From Sulfurihydrogenibium sp. (lineage in GTDB: Bacteria; Aquificota; Aquificia; Aquificales; Hydrogenothermaceae): 64,000 bases of DNA. Below are positions 53,945 through 63,326 of the stretch, piece after piece (position 1 is the first letter of the stretch; each line of letters begins with the position of its first letter). The stretch is taken from positions 25,784-89,783 of the forward strand of contig NZ_JAPYVU010000001.1 in NCBI RefSeq assembly GCF_028276765.1. Direction: 5' to 3'. Below the pieces are notes generated by a model. That model searched no databases. It was not told where the DNA came from and saw only the letters and a list, made by a program, of their open reading frames with translations. Made by a program: the position numbers and the translations under genes.

Positions 53945-55387
53945 TCAAAAAAAGCCTAATTTATCAGATATTTCTATTAAATCGGGAATATATTTTGCAT
54001 CTTTTGAATACAAAACATAATTTTTAAGATACTCAAAAGCCTCATTTAAATTGTTTTCTTTAATTAAAATTTCATACAAAGACTTATTGGCTTGAGTATT
54101 AAACGGATTTATATCTAAGGCTTTTATAAAATACTCTTTGGCTTTTTCAAGTTCATTATTTTCTAAAGCCAATAATCCAATATCCGCATATGCTTGGTCT
54201 GATTTGTATAGTATTGCAGATTTTAAAATTATTTTTTCTGCTTCTTTTCTGCTTTTTTCCTTTATCAAGTAAAACAAAAGTCTGCTGATGTATAAACCTT
54301 TATGTTTTTTGTATATTTCTTTTATTTTTTGGATTATTTCATCTTTACTCTCTTCTAAATTGATCATACTTGCCAATTCATTTAAGACATTATCTTTCAT
54401 AGATATACAGTCTGTAATAACTCTATTTCCATAAATATCAACGCTTTGTAAAAATTTAATTCCCTCTTCTATTGCTTTTTCTATTTCCTTCTTATCTTTA
54501 TAAATTTCATACTTTAAATAATGAAAGTCAGGATAAAGCTCTTGTAATTTAAGCCCTTCGTCTAATAGCTCTATGGCTTTATCTGTCTCGTTTAATCGTT
54601 TATATATTTGTGATGCATAAGCATAAAAATGTATTTTAAATTTACTATCATATTCAAAAATATCTTTATTTTCTAAAAACTTGTTTATATATCTTAGGCT
54701 TTTCCTTAGATATTTTTCTCCATTTTTATCAATAGAGAGAATAATATAAGATTGTAAAACATAAAAAATATTCATGTAATATTCTTTTTGATCAGGTTTT
54801 AGCCTTCTTAATTCTTCAAAGATAAGTTTCAAATTTCTTTTGGCTTTACAAAGCTGTGTTTTTAAATCTGCATATCCATGATGTAAAACATAAACAGAAA
54901 ATGGCGGAATAATTATTGTCCCGGTGTTTTTATTCACGACTCTTTCGTGAATTTTGCCTTCCCATACAAGCTCTGGTTTTTTTCTATGAATATGAACAGT
55001 GTTTGAATATCCTTTTACTTGTCCGTTTATGTCTGTATTTTTGTAAACAACGCCAATTCCTTCTATTACAGGATTTTCATGAACTAGCAATAATATTCTT
55101 TTAAATCTTTCATACTCATCTTCTTCAAGCTCACAATCTGCATCAAAAAACCAAATCCATTCTCCGGTTGCTTTTTCTACTGCATATTGCCTTGCGTCTG
55201 CAAATCCATTCCATTCTCTATAAAATACTTTTGCTCCATAACTTTTTGCAATTTCTACAGTTTTATCAGTTGAACCTGTATCTACTAAAACTATTTCATC
55301 AAACTTTCCTTTTATACTTTCAAGCAACCTGGGTAAGTTATTCTCTTCATTTTTAGCTATAATGCAAGCTGATACTTTTGCTATCAT
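53945..55387 (-). CDS. Family 2 glycosyltransferase with C-terminal TPR-like repeats
   Basis: 480 residues. The first ~250 are a GT-A domain (ACIIAKNEENNLPRLLESIK, DTGSTDKTVEIAKSYGAKVF, WFFDADCELEEDEYERF with the DxD). The remainder is helical repeats (EKAKEYFIKALDINPFNTQA). Such GT2-TPR proteins in flagellin clusters often glycosylate flagellin; here it lies directly upstream of fliC. Its start has GGAGCG upstream. Target and sugar are unknown. Confidence 0.85.
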   Translation of the reverse strand: MIAKVSACIIAKNEENNLPRLLESIKGKFDEIVLVDTGSTDKTVEIAKSYGAKVFYREWNGFADARQYAVEKATGEWIWFFDADCELEEDEYERFKRILLLVHENPVIEGIGVVYKNTDINGQVKGYSNTVHIHRKKPELVWEGKIHERVVNKNTGTIIIPPFSVYVLHHGYADLKTQLCKAKRNLKLIFEELRRLKPDQKEYYMNIFYVLQSYIILSIDKNGEKYLRKSLRYINKFLENKDIFEYDSKFKIHFYAYASQIYKRLNETDKAIELLDEGLKLQELYPDFHYLKYEIYKDKKEIEKAIEEGIKFLQSVDIYGNRVITDCISMKDNVLNELASMINLEESKDEIIQKIKEIYKKHKGLYISRLLFYLIKEKSRKEAEKIILKSAILYKSDQAYADIGLLALENNELEKAKEYFIKALDINPFNTQANKSLYEILIKENNLNEAFEYLKNYVLYSKDAKYIPDLIEISDKLGFF

Positions 55388-55436
55388 TCTATTCGCTCCA
55401 TTTGTATTATATTTTGAGATTATTATAACTTATGCC

Positions 55437-55718
55437 AAATCTTGAGCGAGAAAGTTAGAAGTAAAGAGGAATAAAGCGGTGAATGGGGGAAATGGCATGT
55501 CAATTTAATTTGTTTTTCCCATATAATCTGAAACTGTTTCAAAAATCCAGACCGTCATTCTGAGCGAAGCGAAGAATATCCTCTTTTTCTTTCTTTTCAG
55601 AAAACATAAAAAAATTAGATCCTACCCTACGCTGCTGGATGACAAAGAAAATATAAATCTGTCATTCTGTAGCCTACAAAGAATCTCATATTTTTATTGA
55701 ATTTCTCGCCCGACGTAT
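55437..55718. repeat. Dispersed repeat cluster upstream of aroC
   Basis: AAACTGTTTCAAAAATCCAG (55531-55550), core CGTCATTCTGAGCGAAGCGA at 55553, a decayed subtype 2-like core TTAGATCCTACCCTACGCTG at 55616, another subtype 1 core GTCATTCTGTAGCCTACAAA at 55663 and the terminus TATTGAATTTCTCGCCCGAC followed by GTAT. No gene. It ends a few bases before the TATAAT at 55725-55730. Confidence 0.75.
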
Positions 55719-55724
55719 TTAAGT

Positions 55725-55730
55725 TATAAT
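55725..55730 (+). promoter_or_regulatory. Candidate -10 box of the aroC operon
   Basis: TATAAT lies 33 bases upstream of the aroC ATG. The nearest -35-like TTGAAT (55697-55702) is in the repeat terminus, 22 bases away, too far for a normal spacing. Confidence 0.35.
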
Positions 55731-55763
55731 ATTCTTTTAAAAATTAACATTTGGAGATAGTTT

Positions 55764-56936
55764 ATGCTTAGATTTTTGAATGCTGGAGAGTCTCATGGTC
55801 CTGCTTTAACGGCTATTATTGAAGGGTATCCATCAAACGTAAAAATTACAACAGACAGAATAAATAAAGAACTTGCAAGAAGGCAGAAAGGATACGGTCG
55901 CGGTGGAAGAATGAAGATAGAGAAGGATACTGTCGAAATCCTTTCTGGCGTCAGATTTGGTATTACTCTTGGTTCTCCGATAACTTTGATGGTTAGAAAC
56001 AAAGATTGGGAAAATTGGACTGATATTATGGCTATAGAAGGAGACTCAATAAACAAAAAACAGATATTAGAGCCAAGACCGGGTCATGCAGACCTTACAG
56101 GTGGCATAAAATATGGTTTTTATGATTTAAGAAATATATTAGAGAGAGCATCGGCAAGGGAGACAACAACAAGAGTGGCAGTTGGTGCTTTATGTAAAAT
56201 TCTTCTTGAAGATATCGGTATAAAAATAGGAAGCTATGTTTTGTCCATCGGGGAGAAAAAGATAGATAAATCAGAAATTGAAAGCATATCTTACGAAGAT
56301 AGATTTAATAATGCTGAAAATTCTGAGCTTAGACTTCCAATCTTAGGTAAAGATGAAGAGTTTAAAGAATACATAGATAAAGCAAAAGAGGATGGGGAAA
56401 GCCTTGGCGGTATTTTTGAAGTTTATGCATTAAACATTCCTGTTGGACTTGGAAGTTATAGTCAATGGGATACAAGACTTGATGGTAAAATAGCACAAGC
56501 TATAATGAGTATTCAAGCAATAAAAGGCGTTGAAATTGGAGAAGGTTTTAATTTGGCATACCTGCCCGGTTCACAGGCTCACGATGAGATTTTTTACAGC
56601 AAAGAAAGAGGATTTTATAGAAAAACAAACAGAGCAGGTGGACTGGAAGGTGGAATGACTAACGGAGAGCCAATAATCGTAAGAGCTGCAATGAAGCCAA
56701 TTCCAACATTAATGAGGCATAAGTCTTTACAATCTGTAAATGTAATAACAAAAGAACCTTTTGATGCAGCAAAAGAAAGGTCAGATATTACAGCTGTTCC
56801 AGCAGCTGCAGTAGTGGCAGAAAGCATGCTTGCTTTTGTTCTTGCAAGAGAAATTCTTGAAAAGTTTGGAAGCGACAACTGGATACAGATAAAAGAAAGA
56901 ATAGAAAAATACAGACAGGATGTTTTAAATTACTGA
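55764..56936 (+). CDS. aroC: Chorismate synthase
   Basis: Final step of the shikimate pathway: EPSP to chorismate, with reduced FMN. All hallmark blocks are present: LNAGESHGPALTAIIEGYPS, RRQKGYGRGGRM, RPGHADLTGGIKY, ARETTTRVAVGA, QAIKGVEIGEGF, NRAGGLEGGMTNGEPI and TLMRHKSLQSV. 390 residues. It starts the aroC-GT-deacetylase-dehydrogenase group and overlaps the next gene by one base (ATGA region). Confidence 0.97.
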   Translation: MLRFLNAGESHGPALTAIIEGYPSNVKITTDRINKELARRQKGYGRGGRMKIEKDTVEILSGVRFGITLGSPITLMVRNKDWENWTDIMAIEGDSINKKQILEPRPGHADLTGGIKYGFYDLRNILERASARETTTRVAVGALCKILLEDIGIKIGSYVLSIGEKKIDKSEIESISYEDRFNNAENSELRLPILGKDEEFKEYIDKAKEDGESLGGIFEVYALNIPVGLGSYSQWDTRLDGKIAQAIMSIQAIKGVEIGEGFNLAYLPGSQAHDEIFYSKERGFYRKTNRAGGLEGGMTNGEPIIVRAAMKPIPTLMRHKSLQSVNVITKEPFDAAKERSDITAVPAAAVVAESMLAFVLAREILEKFGSDNWIQIKERIEKYRQDVLNY

Positions 56937-58033
56937 TGAAAGTTTTACAAGTTGTTGATGGCACAGGCTGGGGCGGTACTAAGGAGCAGGTCTATCTAAC
57001 AACAAGAGAGTTGAAAAAGCAAGGAATAGACGTTCATATTGCTTTAAATTTTGAATATTATGAAATGATTGAAAAACTAAAACCTTACGATGTTCCAATT
57101 CATTTTTTTGAAGAAAACAAACCAAATGCACGTTATAGATGGTCTAATTATAAAAGACTGATAGAGATAGTTAATAAAAACAATTTTGATATAGTAGTTG
57201 CAAACTCTCCAAAGGCAATGGATTATGTAAGTATTTCTTCTTTGTTTTTTAAAAACAAACCAAAAATCGTTGCGGTAAGAAGGTCTGGAAGGGTTCCATC
57301 GTTTTTATCAAAATGGTTAAAATACTCAAAAGCAGATAAAATAGTCGTAGTATCACAGCAGGTAGCAGATTTACTTAAAGAGAAAAACTTCTTTCCCGAA
57401 AAGCTTGTAGTGATAAAAAGTGGTGTAGACCTTGAAAGATTTAAACTTAATCCAGAAGTAAGAGCTTTAAAGAGAAGAGAGTTAAATATATCAGAGAATG
57501 ACAAAGTTTTTATAAACGTTGCAAATTGGCAGGTTCAAGTAAAAGCACAGGATAAACTGATAGAAGCTTTTTCAAAAATAAAAAGAGATAATGTAAAGCT
57601 GATCCTTGTTGGACTTGATACCGATAAATACGCTTTAGAGTATGCAAAAAGGTTTTCAGTGGAAGATAAAGTTATCGGGCTTGGATATAGGAAAGATATT
57701 CCAGAGCTTTTAAACATGGCAGACTATTTTATTTTATCTTCAAACTTAGAAGGAATAGCAGGGGCATTACTCCAAGCTATGGCTGTTGGAAAAGTTGTTA
57801 TTTCAACCCTTGCAGGCGGAATTGGAGAGTATCTGATAGATGGATACAACGGCTTTTCTGTACCGGTTGGAGATTTTGAGACTTTAAAAGAAAAGATGAT
57901 AAAAGCATTAAACCTATCACAGCAAGAATATAAAACCATCTCGGAAAATGCAATTAAAACAGCATCTGGGTATTCTATCCAAAACACCACAAAAGGATAC
58001 ATAAATCTTTTTAAGGAACTTTTAAATGGCTGA
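56936..58033 (+). CDS. Family 4 glycosyltransferase
   Basis: 365 residues, GT-B fold. The N-terminal MKVLQVVDGTGWGGTKEQVY binds the acceptor side, and the C-terminal part has VFINVANWQVQVKAQDKLIE, GLGYRKDIPELLNMADYFIL and SSNLEGIAGALLQAMAVGKV with the E-x7-E pattern. It builds a cell-surface polysaccharide or lipopolysaccharide core, together with the following deacetylase and sugar dehydrogenase. It overlaps both neighbours. Confidence 0.88.
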   Translation: MKVLQVVDGTGWGGTKEQVYLTTRELKKQGIDVHIALNFEYYEMIEKLKPYDVPIHFFEENKPNARYRWSNYKRLIEIVNKNNFDIVVANSPKAMDYVSISSLFFKNKPKIVAVRRSGRVPSFLSKWLKYSKADKIVVVSQQVADLLKEKNFFPEKLVVIKSGVDLERFKLNPEVRALKRRELNISENDKVFINVANWQVQVKAQDKLIEAFSKIKRDNVKLILVGLDTDKYALEYAKRFSVEDKVIGLGYRKDIPELLNMADYFILSSNLEGIAGALLQAMAVGKVVISTLAGGIGEYLIDGYNGFSVPVGDFETLKEKMIKALNLSQQEYKTISENAIKTASGYSIQNTTKGYINLFKELLNG

Positions 58034-59081
58034 AATATTTGTGATTTACTATCATAAAATCCTACCAAGATTTGGATTCGATGTCTTTTATAAAACCTTT
58101 GATATAGAGATGAAAATTTTAAAAAGCTTTTATAACGTCGTAAGCCTTGATGAAATTGAGCAATACATAAAAGAAGATAAAAGACCAAACAAACCTACCG
58201 TTGCAATAACCTTTGATGATGGTTATGTAGATAACTTTGTATATGCCTATCCAATCTTAAAAAAACATGGTCTTAAAGCAACAATATTTCCTATAGCATC
58301 AAGAATTCTACAGAAAGATTTTGTAAGACCAACGCTTTTTGATTATTGGCAAGGAAAAGTGTCATTTAAAGAATTGCACCAGCCAAAAACGATGGCACAA
58401 GCTAATTTAGAGTATTTAAAACATGGCGTCAAAGACACAAAAGATTGGGATTTTTTAACAGTAGCAGAACTAAATAAGATGAAAGATGTGTTTGATGTTG
58501 GCGGACATGCATACCTTCATTCAAGGGTTTTTTATGATGAAGAGATAATTGATTTCTATGATGGTAAAAATGGACATTGGAGTTTTTGCTATGCCTATGG
58601 AGAAGAACCCAAAATTGGCTTTCCTATCTTAAAATCTCAAAATAATCTTGCAGTTGAAAGGTCCTACATCAAAAGAGAAGTAAAAGATTACATAAAAAGC
58701 TTAGATGAAAGCTATTTTAAACAAAAGGATTGGAAAATTAGATTAAAAAAAGAATTGTTAAAAAAGTTTGATAAAATTGTAGATAAAGAGCCAATACAAG
58801 AGAGAAAAGAAAGAGTGATAAAAGAATTGCAAGAGTCTAAATCTATGCTTGAAAGCATGATAAATCAAAAAATTAGACATTTTGCCTATCCATTTGGACA
58901 TTATGACGATTTACTTGTAGAGTTAGTCGGGTTATTTTTTGAAACTGCATTTACAACAGAAAAAGATGTGATAAAGTCAAAAATAAATTTACATAAAATT
59001 CCACGTTTTGGCATTCCAAAAGACATTTCAAGCTTCTTAGCAGTACTTGGAAAAGCTAAGATAAAAGGAGTTAAATCATGA
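58026..59081 (+). CDS. Polysaccharide deacetylase (NodB-like)
   Basis: 351 residues, carbohydrate esterase 4 fold. The active-site motif ITFDDGYVDNF and the Asp-binding HAYLHSR (H-x-x-x-H) are present, and FAYPFGHYDD is the third motif. It has no signal peptide, so it could act on a cytoplasmic precursor or lie at the membrane. The middle (about 160-260) is an insert between catalytic blocks. It overlaps the preceding gene by 8 bases and the next by four. Confidence 0.85.
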   Translation: MAEIFVIYYHKILPRFGFDVFYKTFDIEMKILKSFYNVVSLDEIEQYIKEDKRPNKPTVAITFDDGYVDNFVYAYPILKKHGLKATIFPIASRILQKDFVRPTLFDYWQGKVSFKELHQPKTMAQANLEYLKHGVKDTKDWDFLTVAELNKMKDVFDVGGHAYLHSRVFYDEEIIDFYDGKNGHWSFCYAYGEEPKIGFPILKSQNNLAVERSYIKREVKDYIKSLDESYFKQKDWKIRLKKELLKKFDKIVDKEPIQERKERVIKELQESKSMLESMINQKIRHFAYPFGHYDDLLVELVGLFFETAFTTEKDVIKSKINLHKIPRFGIPKDISSFLAVLGKAKIKGVKS

Positions 59082-60390
59082 GAGTAGAAGATTTTTTAAA
59101 AAACGGTAAAGAAAAAATAGCGATTATTGGGTTAGGATACGTAGGGCTTCCTTTGGCTGTTTTATTTGATACAAAATTTAATGTTATAGGCTTTGATATC
59201 AATCCAGAAAGAATAAAAGAGTTAAAACAAGGTTTTGACAGGACAAAAGAAGTTGAAAAAGAAAAACTTTTAAACTGTCAGATAGAATTTACTGACAATC
59301 CTGAAAAGCTAAAAGAAGCAAAAGTTATTATCATCACAGTTCCAACGCCTGTTGACAACATAACATACCAGATTTAAGACCAATCATATCAGCAACTAAA
59401 ACAGTAGGAAAGTACATGAAAAAAGGCTCTATAGTAGTGTATGAATCTACTGTTTATCCAGGCTTAACAGAAGAAGAATGCGTTCCTATTTTAGAGCAGG
59501 AAAGTGGTTTGAAATGGAAAGAAGATTTTAACGTTGGATACTCACCAGAAAGGGTTAATCCGGGAGATAAAAATCACACGATAGATAAAATCATAAAAGT
59601 AGTTGCGGGGGATACACCAGAAATTACTGAATTTTTGGCACAACTTTATGGAAGCGTCATCACAGCAGGAATTCATAAAGCACCTAATATAAAAACAGCA
59701 GAAGCTGCAAAAGTTATAGAAAACACTCAGAGAGATTTAAACATTGCCTTGATGAATGAACTTTCTATAATCTTTAACAAAATGGGAATCGACACAAAAG
59801 AAGTTTTAGAAGCAGCAGGGACAAAGTGGAACTTTTTAAAATTTGAGCCAGGACTTGTAGGTGGTCATTGTATCGGAGTAGACCCATACTATCTAACCTT
59901 CAAAGCACAAGCAATTGGCTACCATCCGGAAGTTATACTTGCAGGAAGAAGAATTAATGACTACATGGGAAAATATGTAGCAGAAAACACGGTAAAAAAA
60001 CTAATCAAAGCAGGAAAGCAGATAAAAGGAAGTAAAGTCCTTATCCTTGGTCTTACGTTTAAAGAAAACATCTCTGATATAAGAAATACAAAAGTTATAG
60101 ATGTAATCAATGAACTAAAAGACTTTGGAATCAACGTTTATGTTTATGACCCATACGCCTACCCAGACGAAGTAAAGCGTGAATATGGAATAGAGTTGCT
60201 TGAAGATATTAACTCTCAAAAACCCTACGACGCTGTAATCGTTGCAGTCAGACACAATGTTTTTATGCAAGAAAAAGACCTAAGCTTTTACAAAAACTTG
60301 ATGAATTCTAATCCCGTACTTATAGACGTAAAAGGTATATACGATAAAGAAAAAGCCATCAAAAACGGATTTTTGTATTGGAGATTGTGA
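59078..60390 (+). pseudogene. Nucleotide-sugar (UDP-sugar) dehydrogenase with a one-base frameshift
   Basis: Two adjacent frames (59078-59377 and 59416-60390) belong to one gene of the UDP-glucose/GDP-mannose dehydrogenase family. Part 1 has the NAD motif IAIIGLGYVGLPLA and stops soon after ITVPTPVD. Part 2 begins within KKGSIVVYESTVYPG and has the Cys site GGHCIGVDPYY. After D at 59356 the bases AA would need to be AAA to read D-K-H-N-I-P-D-L-R-P, as family members do. So a single A was lost at about 59357-59358. It would make a UDP-hexuronate or -aminouronate for the polysaccharide. A sequencing error is not excluded. Confidence 0.88.
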
Positions 60391-60402
60391 AGAAATTTTG
60401 TG

Positions 60403-60576
60403 AGAGTTCCACTTTACATAGACAGATATTTCACACGTAGTAAAATATCTATCTACACATACCTAGCTCGGCGTTAAGCTTTGACAAGGGTTTAGAATAT
60501 TCAAGGGAGGACTCTTGCACTTTTCAGTCTCTCAAGATACCCTTCTATCAGCATCTTAAGGACTTGCTTTTTTGTC
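60403..60576 (-). mobile_element. Relic of the right end of an IS200/IS605-type element
   Basis: The minus strand repeats, with about 15-20 percent changes and one 37-base deletion, the 3' end of tnpB and the right end of the element at 22503-24182: ACAAAAAAGCAAGTCC, AGTCCTCCCTTGAATATT, AACCCTTGTCA, TAGGTATGT and the terminal hairpin (TAGACAGATATTT paired with AAAATATCTATCTA), ending in GGAACTCT. It is a dead fragment, 12 bases after the end of the sugar dehydrogenase. Confidence 0.85.
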
Positions 60577-60609
60577 AAAGCTCTGGGAGTTAAAATAATT
60601 GGTAATTTC

Positions 60610-61160
60610 TCAATTTATTCCATCTAAACATTTATACAAACTATCATCAATATTATTCCTAAGGTTATACCTAAATTCAAGCTCTTTTAGATAGTAGATA
60701 AAATTATCCTTACTTACACCATGAAATTTTAGTAGTCTCTTTCAGCAGATACATCTTTTACTATCTCAACTTTAACTTTTCCATTTCTTTCAAGAATTCC
60801 AAACACAGGAATTTTATTCTTTGCTCCTCTTTCTCTACTGCCTTTCCTTTTTCCTCCAAAATAGCTTTCATCCATTTCTACTTCTCCTGATAAAAGCTGG
60901 TCATCTTTTGAGACAAATTTGTATATACACTGTCTAAGCTTTGTGTAAATTTTGTGCGTAGTATTGTAAGCTAAATCAAGCTCTTTATGTGCTTTATTAA
61001 CTGGAACTTCAAGGATGAACAATTTTACAGCCAATATAAATTTAGAGAATGGAATTTTTAAATCTTCAAGAATACTGTCTTTTCTAACACTTCATTCTCT
61101 TAAAAATTCCTCTGCTTTTTCTTCTGATGATGCTATCTGTAGTAATTCTACTAAATTCAC
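60610..61160 (-). pseudogene. Decayed IS1595-type (ISXO2-like) transposase
   Basis: The minus strand carries pieces of an ISXO2-like transposase: GTG start at 61160 behind AGGAGGTAAAAA, then VNLVELLQIASSEEKAEEFL, an in-frame TGA, SVRKDSILEDLKIPFSKFIL, NKAHKELDLAYNTTHKIYTK, GEVEMDESYFGGKRKGSRER, KNKIPVFGILERNGKV and VSAE, and after a deletion FHGVSKDNFIYYLKELEFRY to a stop at 60610. The zinc-ribbon and a central segment are missing. The longest open part is 60729-61034 (101 residues). It cannot be active. Confidence 0.88.
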
Positions 61161-61492
61161 TTTTTACCTCCTATACTACTTACTTATTATAATAGCAGGT
61201 GTATTATTTTGAGCAATTACCTTAATTGTAATAATATACACATCAGATTAGAAATTCAAAAACAAAGAAATTTTTAGCATGGATACAGATTGTAAAAAGT
61301 GATACAGGAAAGATAAGAAAGTGATTTGAATTGGCAGGAAGAGAAAAGAAGATTCTTTCCGTGATTAGAGAATTAAGATTTTTGATTTAGTTAAAATAAA
61401 GCATTTTTAATAGATAAATCGGATTAATAACATATTTTACCGATGCAATTTGGATTAAAATATTTAATAATCTAATTAGGAGGTAAAAAGTT
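61161..61492. repeat. Spacer between the IS1595 relic and rseP: decayed repeat pieces only
   Basis: No gene is seen. A possible inverted pair, GTGTATTATT (61199-61208) and AATAATATACAC (about 61231-61242), may be old element ends. ATCAGATTAGAAATTCAAAA (61243-61262) resembles the repeat terminus and GAAGATTCTTTCCGTGATTA (61347-61366) a subtype 1 core. AGGAGGTAAAAAG ahead of the TTG at 61493 is the rseP ribosome site. Confidence 0.5.
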
Positions 61493-62812
61493 TTGACAAT
61501 TTTAGCTTTTTTAATAATGCTTGGAGTACTGATTACGATACATGAATTTGGACATTTTCTTTTTGCGAGAATGTTTGGCGTAAAAGTAGAAACATTCTCG
61601 ATAGGCTTTGGACCACCAATATTTAGATGGAAAGGAAAAGAAACAGAGTACCAAATAGCACTTATTCCACTTGGTGGATACGTAAAAATGTATGGCGAAG
61701 ATTCGATGACAGAACCAGTCCAAGGTGAAGTTAATAAAGAAGCCTACAACGACCCAAGGTCTTTTCATTCAAAAACAAGATGGCAAAAAATGTTAATAGC
61801 ATTTGCCGGACCACTCTTTAACATAATCCTTGCTATAGTTTTATTTATAGCTGTTTACGCAATAGGTATAAAAGAACCGGCGTATTTAACACAGCCACCG
61901 GAAATAGGATATATTGAGAAAAACTCAGTTGCTGAAAAAATAGGGCTACAGCCATTTGACAAAATTTTAAAAGTAAATGGCGAAGAGGTTAAAAATTGGA
62001 AAGATTTGACAATTAAATTAGCAATGAAATCTGGCAAAAATATAGATATAGAGGTTTTAAGAAATGGTAATGTCTATAAAGTATCTGCCACGCTTCCGGA
62101 AGATATGACAAAGGATTCCTTCGGCATTTCTCCAATAATAGAGCCAAAGGTTGGTAAAGTTTTGCCAAATACACCGGCAGAAAAAGCAGGTTTAAAAGAA
62201 GGGGATATTATTATTGCTGTAAATGGAAAGCCAATAAGGACATGGTTTGAATTTGCAGACTTTATGTCTAACTTAAACGAAAAAAGAGATATCAACCTTC
62301 TTGTTAAAAGGGATGGAAAAATTATTTCTTTAATGATAACACCGGAATACAATCAAGAGCTTAAAAAATATACGATAGGAATATCTCCAAAATTTGAAGT
62401 AAAGACCATTCAATATCCTTTAGACCAAGCAATAGTAAAAGCATTTGATAAGACAAAAGAGTTAACAGTATCAATATATAATGTAGTAGCAGGCTTATTT
62501 ACAGGTGAGGTGTCATTTAAAACCCTTGGCGGTCCTATTTCTATTGCTAAATTCTCAGGAGAAGCATTAGAAACCGGAATTACAACATTCTTATTTGCAA
62601 TGGCTTTTATGTCTTTACAGCTTGGATATTTAAACCTACTTCCTATTCCAGTTCTTGATGGCGGATTAATATTTATTCTTTTGATAGAAAGTATTATCAG
62701 AAGACCACTTCCAGAAAAGGTAAAGGAATATTTAGCATACATAGGCTTTGCACTTCTTGGCAGTCTAATGATATACGTCATTTTTAATGATATATTAAGA
62801 GCTATACAATAA
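61493..62812 (+). CDS. rseP: Site-2 protease RseP
   Basis: A membrane zinc protease cutting anti-sigma factors and leftover signal peptides. The zinc motif is in ITIHEFGHFLFARMFGVKVE (HEFGH), with GFGPPIFRWKGKETEYQIAL and IPLGGYVKMYGED nearby. Two PDZ domains lie at about 135-210 and 215-290 (NSVAEKIGLQPFDKILKVNG; NTPAEKAGLKEGDIIIAVNG). The third ligand is in LLPIPVLDGGLIFILLIE (LDGG). 439 residues, TTG start, with AGGAGG upstream. Complete. Confidence 0.95.
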   Translation: MTILAFLIMLGVLITIHEFGHFLFARMFGVKVETFSIGFGPPIFRWKGKETEYQIALIPLGGYVKMYGEDSMTEPVQGEVNKEAYNDPRSFHSKTRWQKMLIAFAGPLFNIILAIVLFIAVYAIGIKEPAYLTQPPEIGYIEKNSVAEKIGLQPFDKILKVNGEEVKNWKDLTIKLAMKSGKNIDIEVLRNGNVYKVSATLPEDMTKDSFGISPIIEPKVGKVLPNTPAEKAGLKEGDIIIAVNGKPIRTWFEFADFMSNLNEKRDINLLVKRDGKIISLMITPEYNQELKKYTIGISPKFEVKTIQYPLDQAIVKAFDKTKELTVSIYNVVAGLFTGEVSFKTLGGPISIAKFSGEALETGITTFLFAMAFMSLQLGYLNLLPIPVLDGGLIFILLIESIIRRPLPEKVKEYLAYIGFALLGSLMIYVIFNDILRAIQ

Positions 62813-62846
62813 ATATAGAAAATATATTTTTATATATGGAGTAAAA

Positions 62847-63326
62847 ATGGCTACAAGAGTTGGAATTATCGTTTTAAGTGGAACCTTAGATAAAGTAATG
62901 CCTGCTTTTATAATTGGAACTACAGCTGCGGCTATGGGTATGGAAGTAGGGATGTTCTTTAGCTTTTATGGATTAAATGCAATTCATAAAGAAAAACATA
63001 AAAATTTAAAAGTTTCTCCGGTAGGAAATCCGGCAATGCCTATGCCTGTTCCTGTGCCACAGATACTAACAATAATGCCGGGTATGATGGATTTTGCAAC
63101 ATCTATGATGAAAGGAATGATGGAAAAACACAAAGTCCCATCTTTAGAACAACTAATCCAACAAGCAAAAGATTTAGAGATAAAATTATATCCATGCCAG
63201 ACAGCAATGACTCTCTTTGGCTATACGGCCGATGACTTAATAGAAGGTGTAGAAAAACCTGCCGGAGCTGCAACTTTTTTAAGCTTTGTAAATGCAGGTG
63301 ATAAATCGATAGTTTTGAATTTTTAA
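62847..63326 (+). CDS. DsrE2-like (DsrE/F-type) sulfur-carrier protein
   Basis: 159 residues of the DsrE2 (DrsE/peroxiredoxin-like) group. It has KVMPAFIIGTTAAAMGMEVG-MFF, FSFYGLNAI and the Cys in KLYPCQTAMTLFGYT as likely persulfide carrier. A helical hairpin with small residues suggests a membrane-bound form. Members pass sulfur between sulfur-oxidation or -reduction enzymes, in agreement with a sulfur-metabolising host. No partner is adjacent. The ATG is well placed. Confidence 0.82.
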   Translation: MATRVGIIVLSGTLDKVMPAFIIGTTAAAMGMEVGMFFSFYGLNAIHKEKHKNLKVSPVGNPAMPMPVPVPQILTIMPGMMDFATSMMKGMMEKHKVPSLEQLIQQAKDLEIKLYPCQTAMTLFGYTADDLIEGVEKPAGAATFLSFVNAGDKSIVLNF

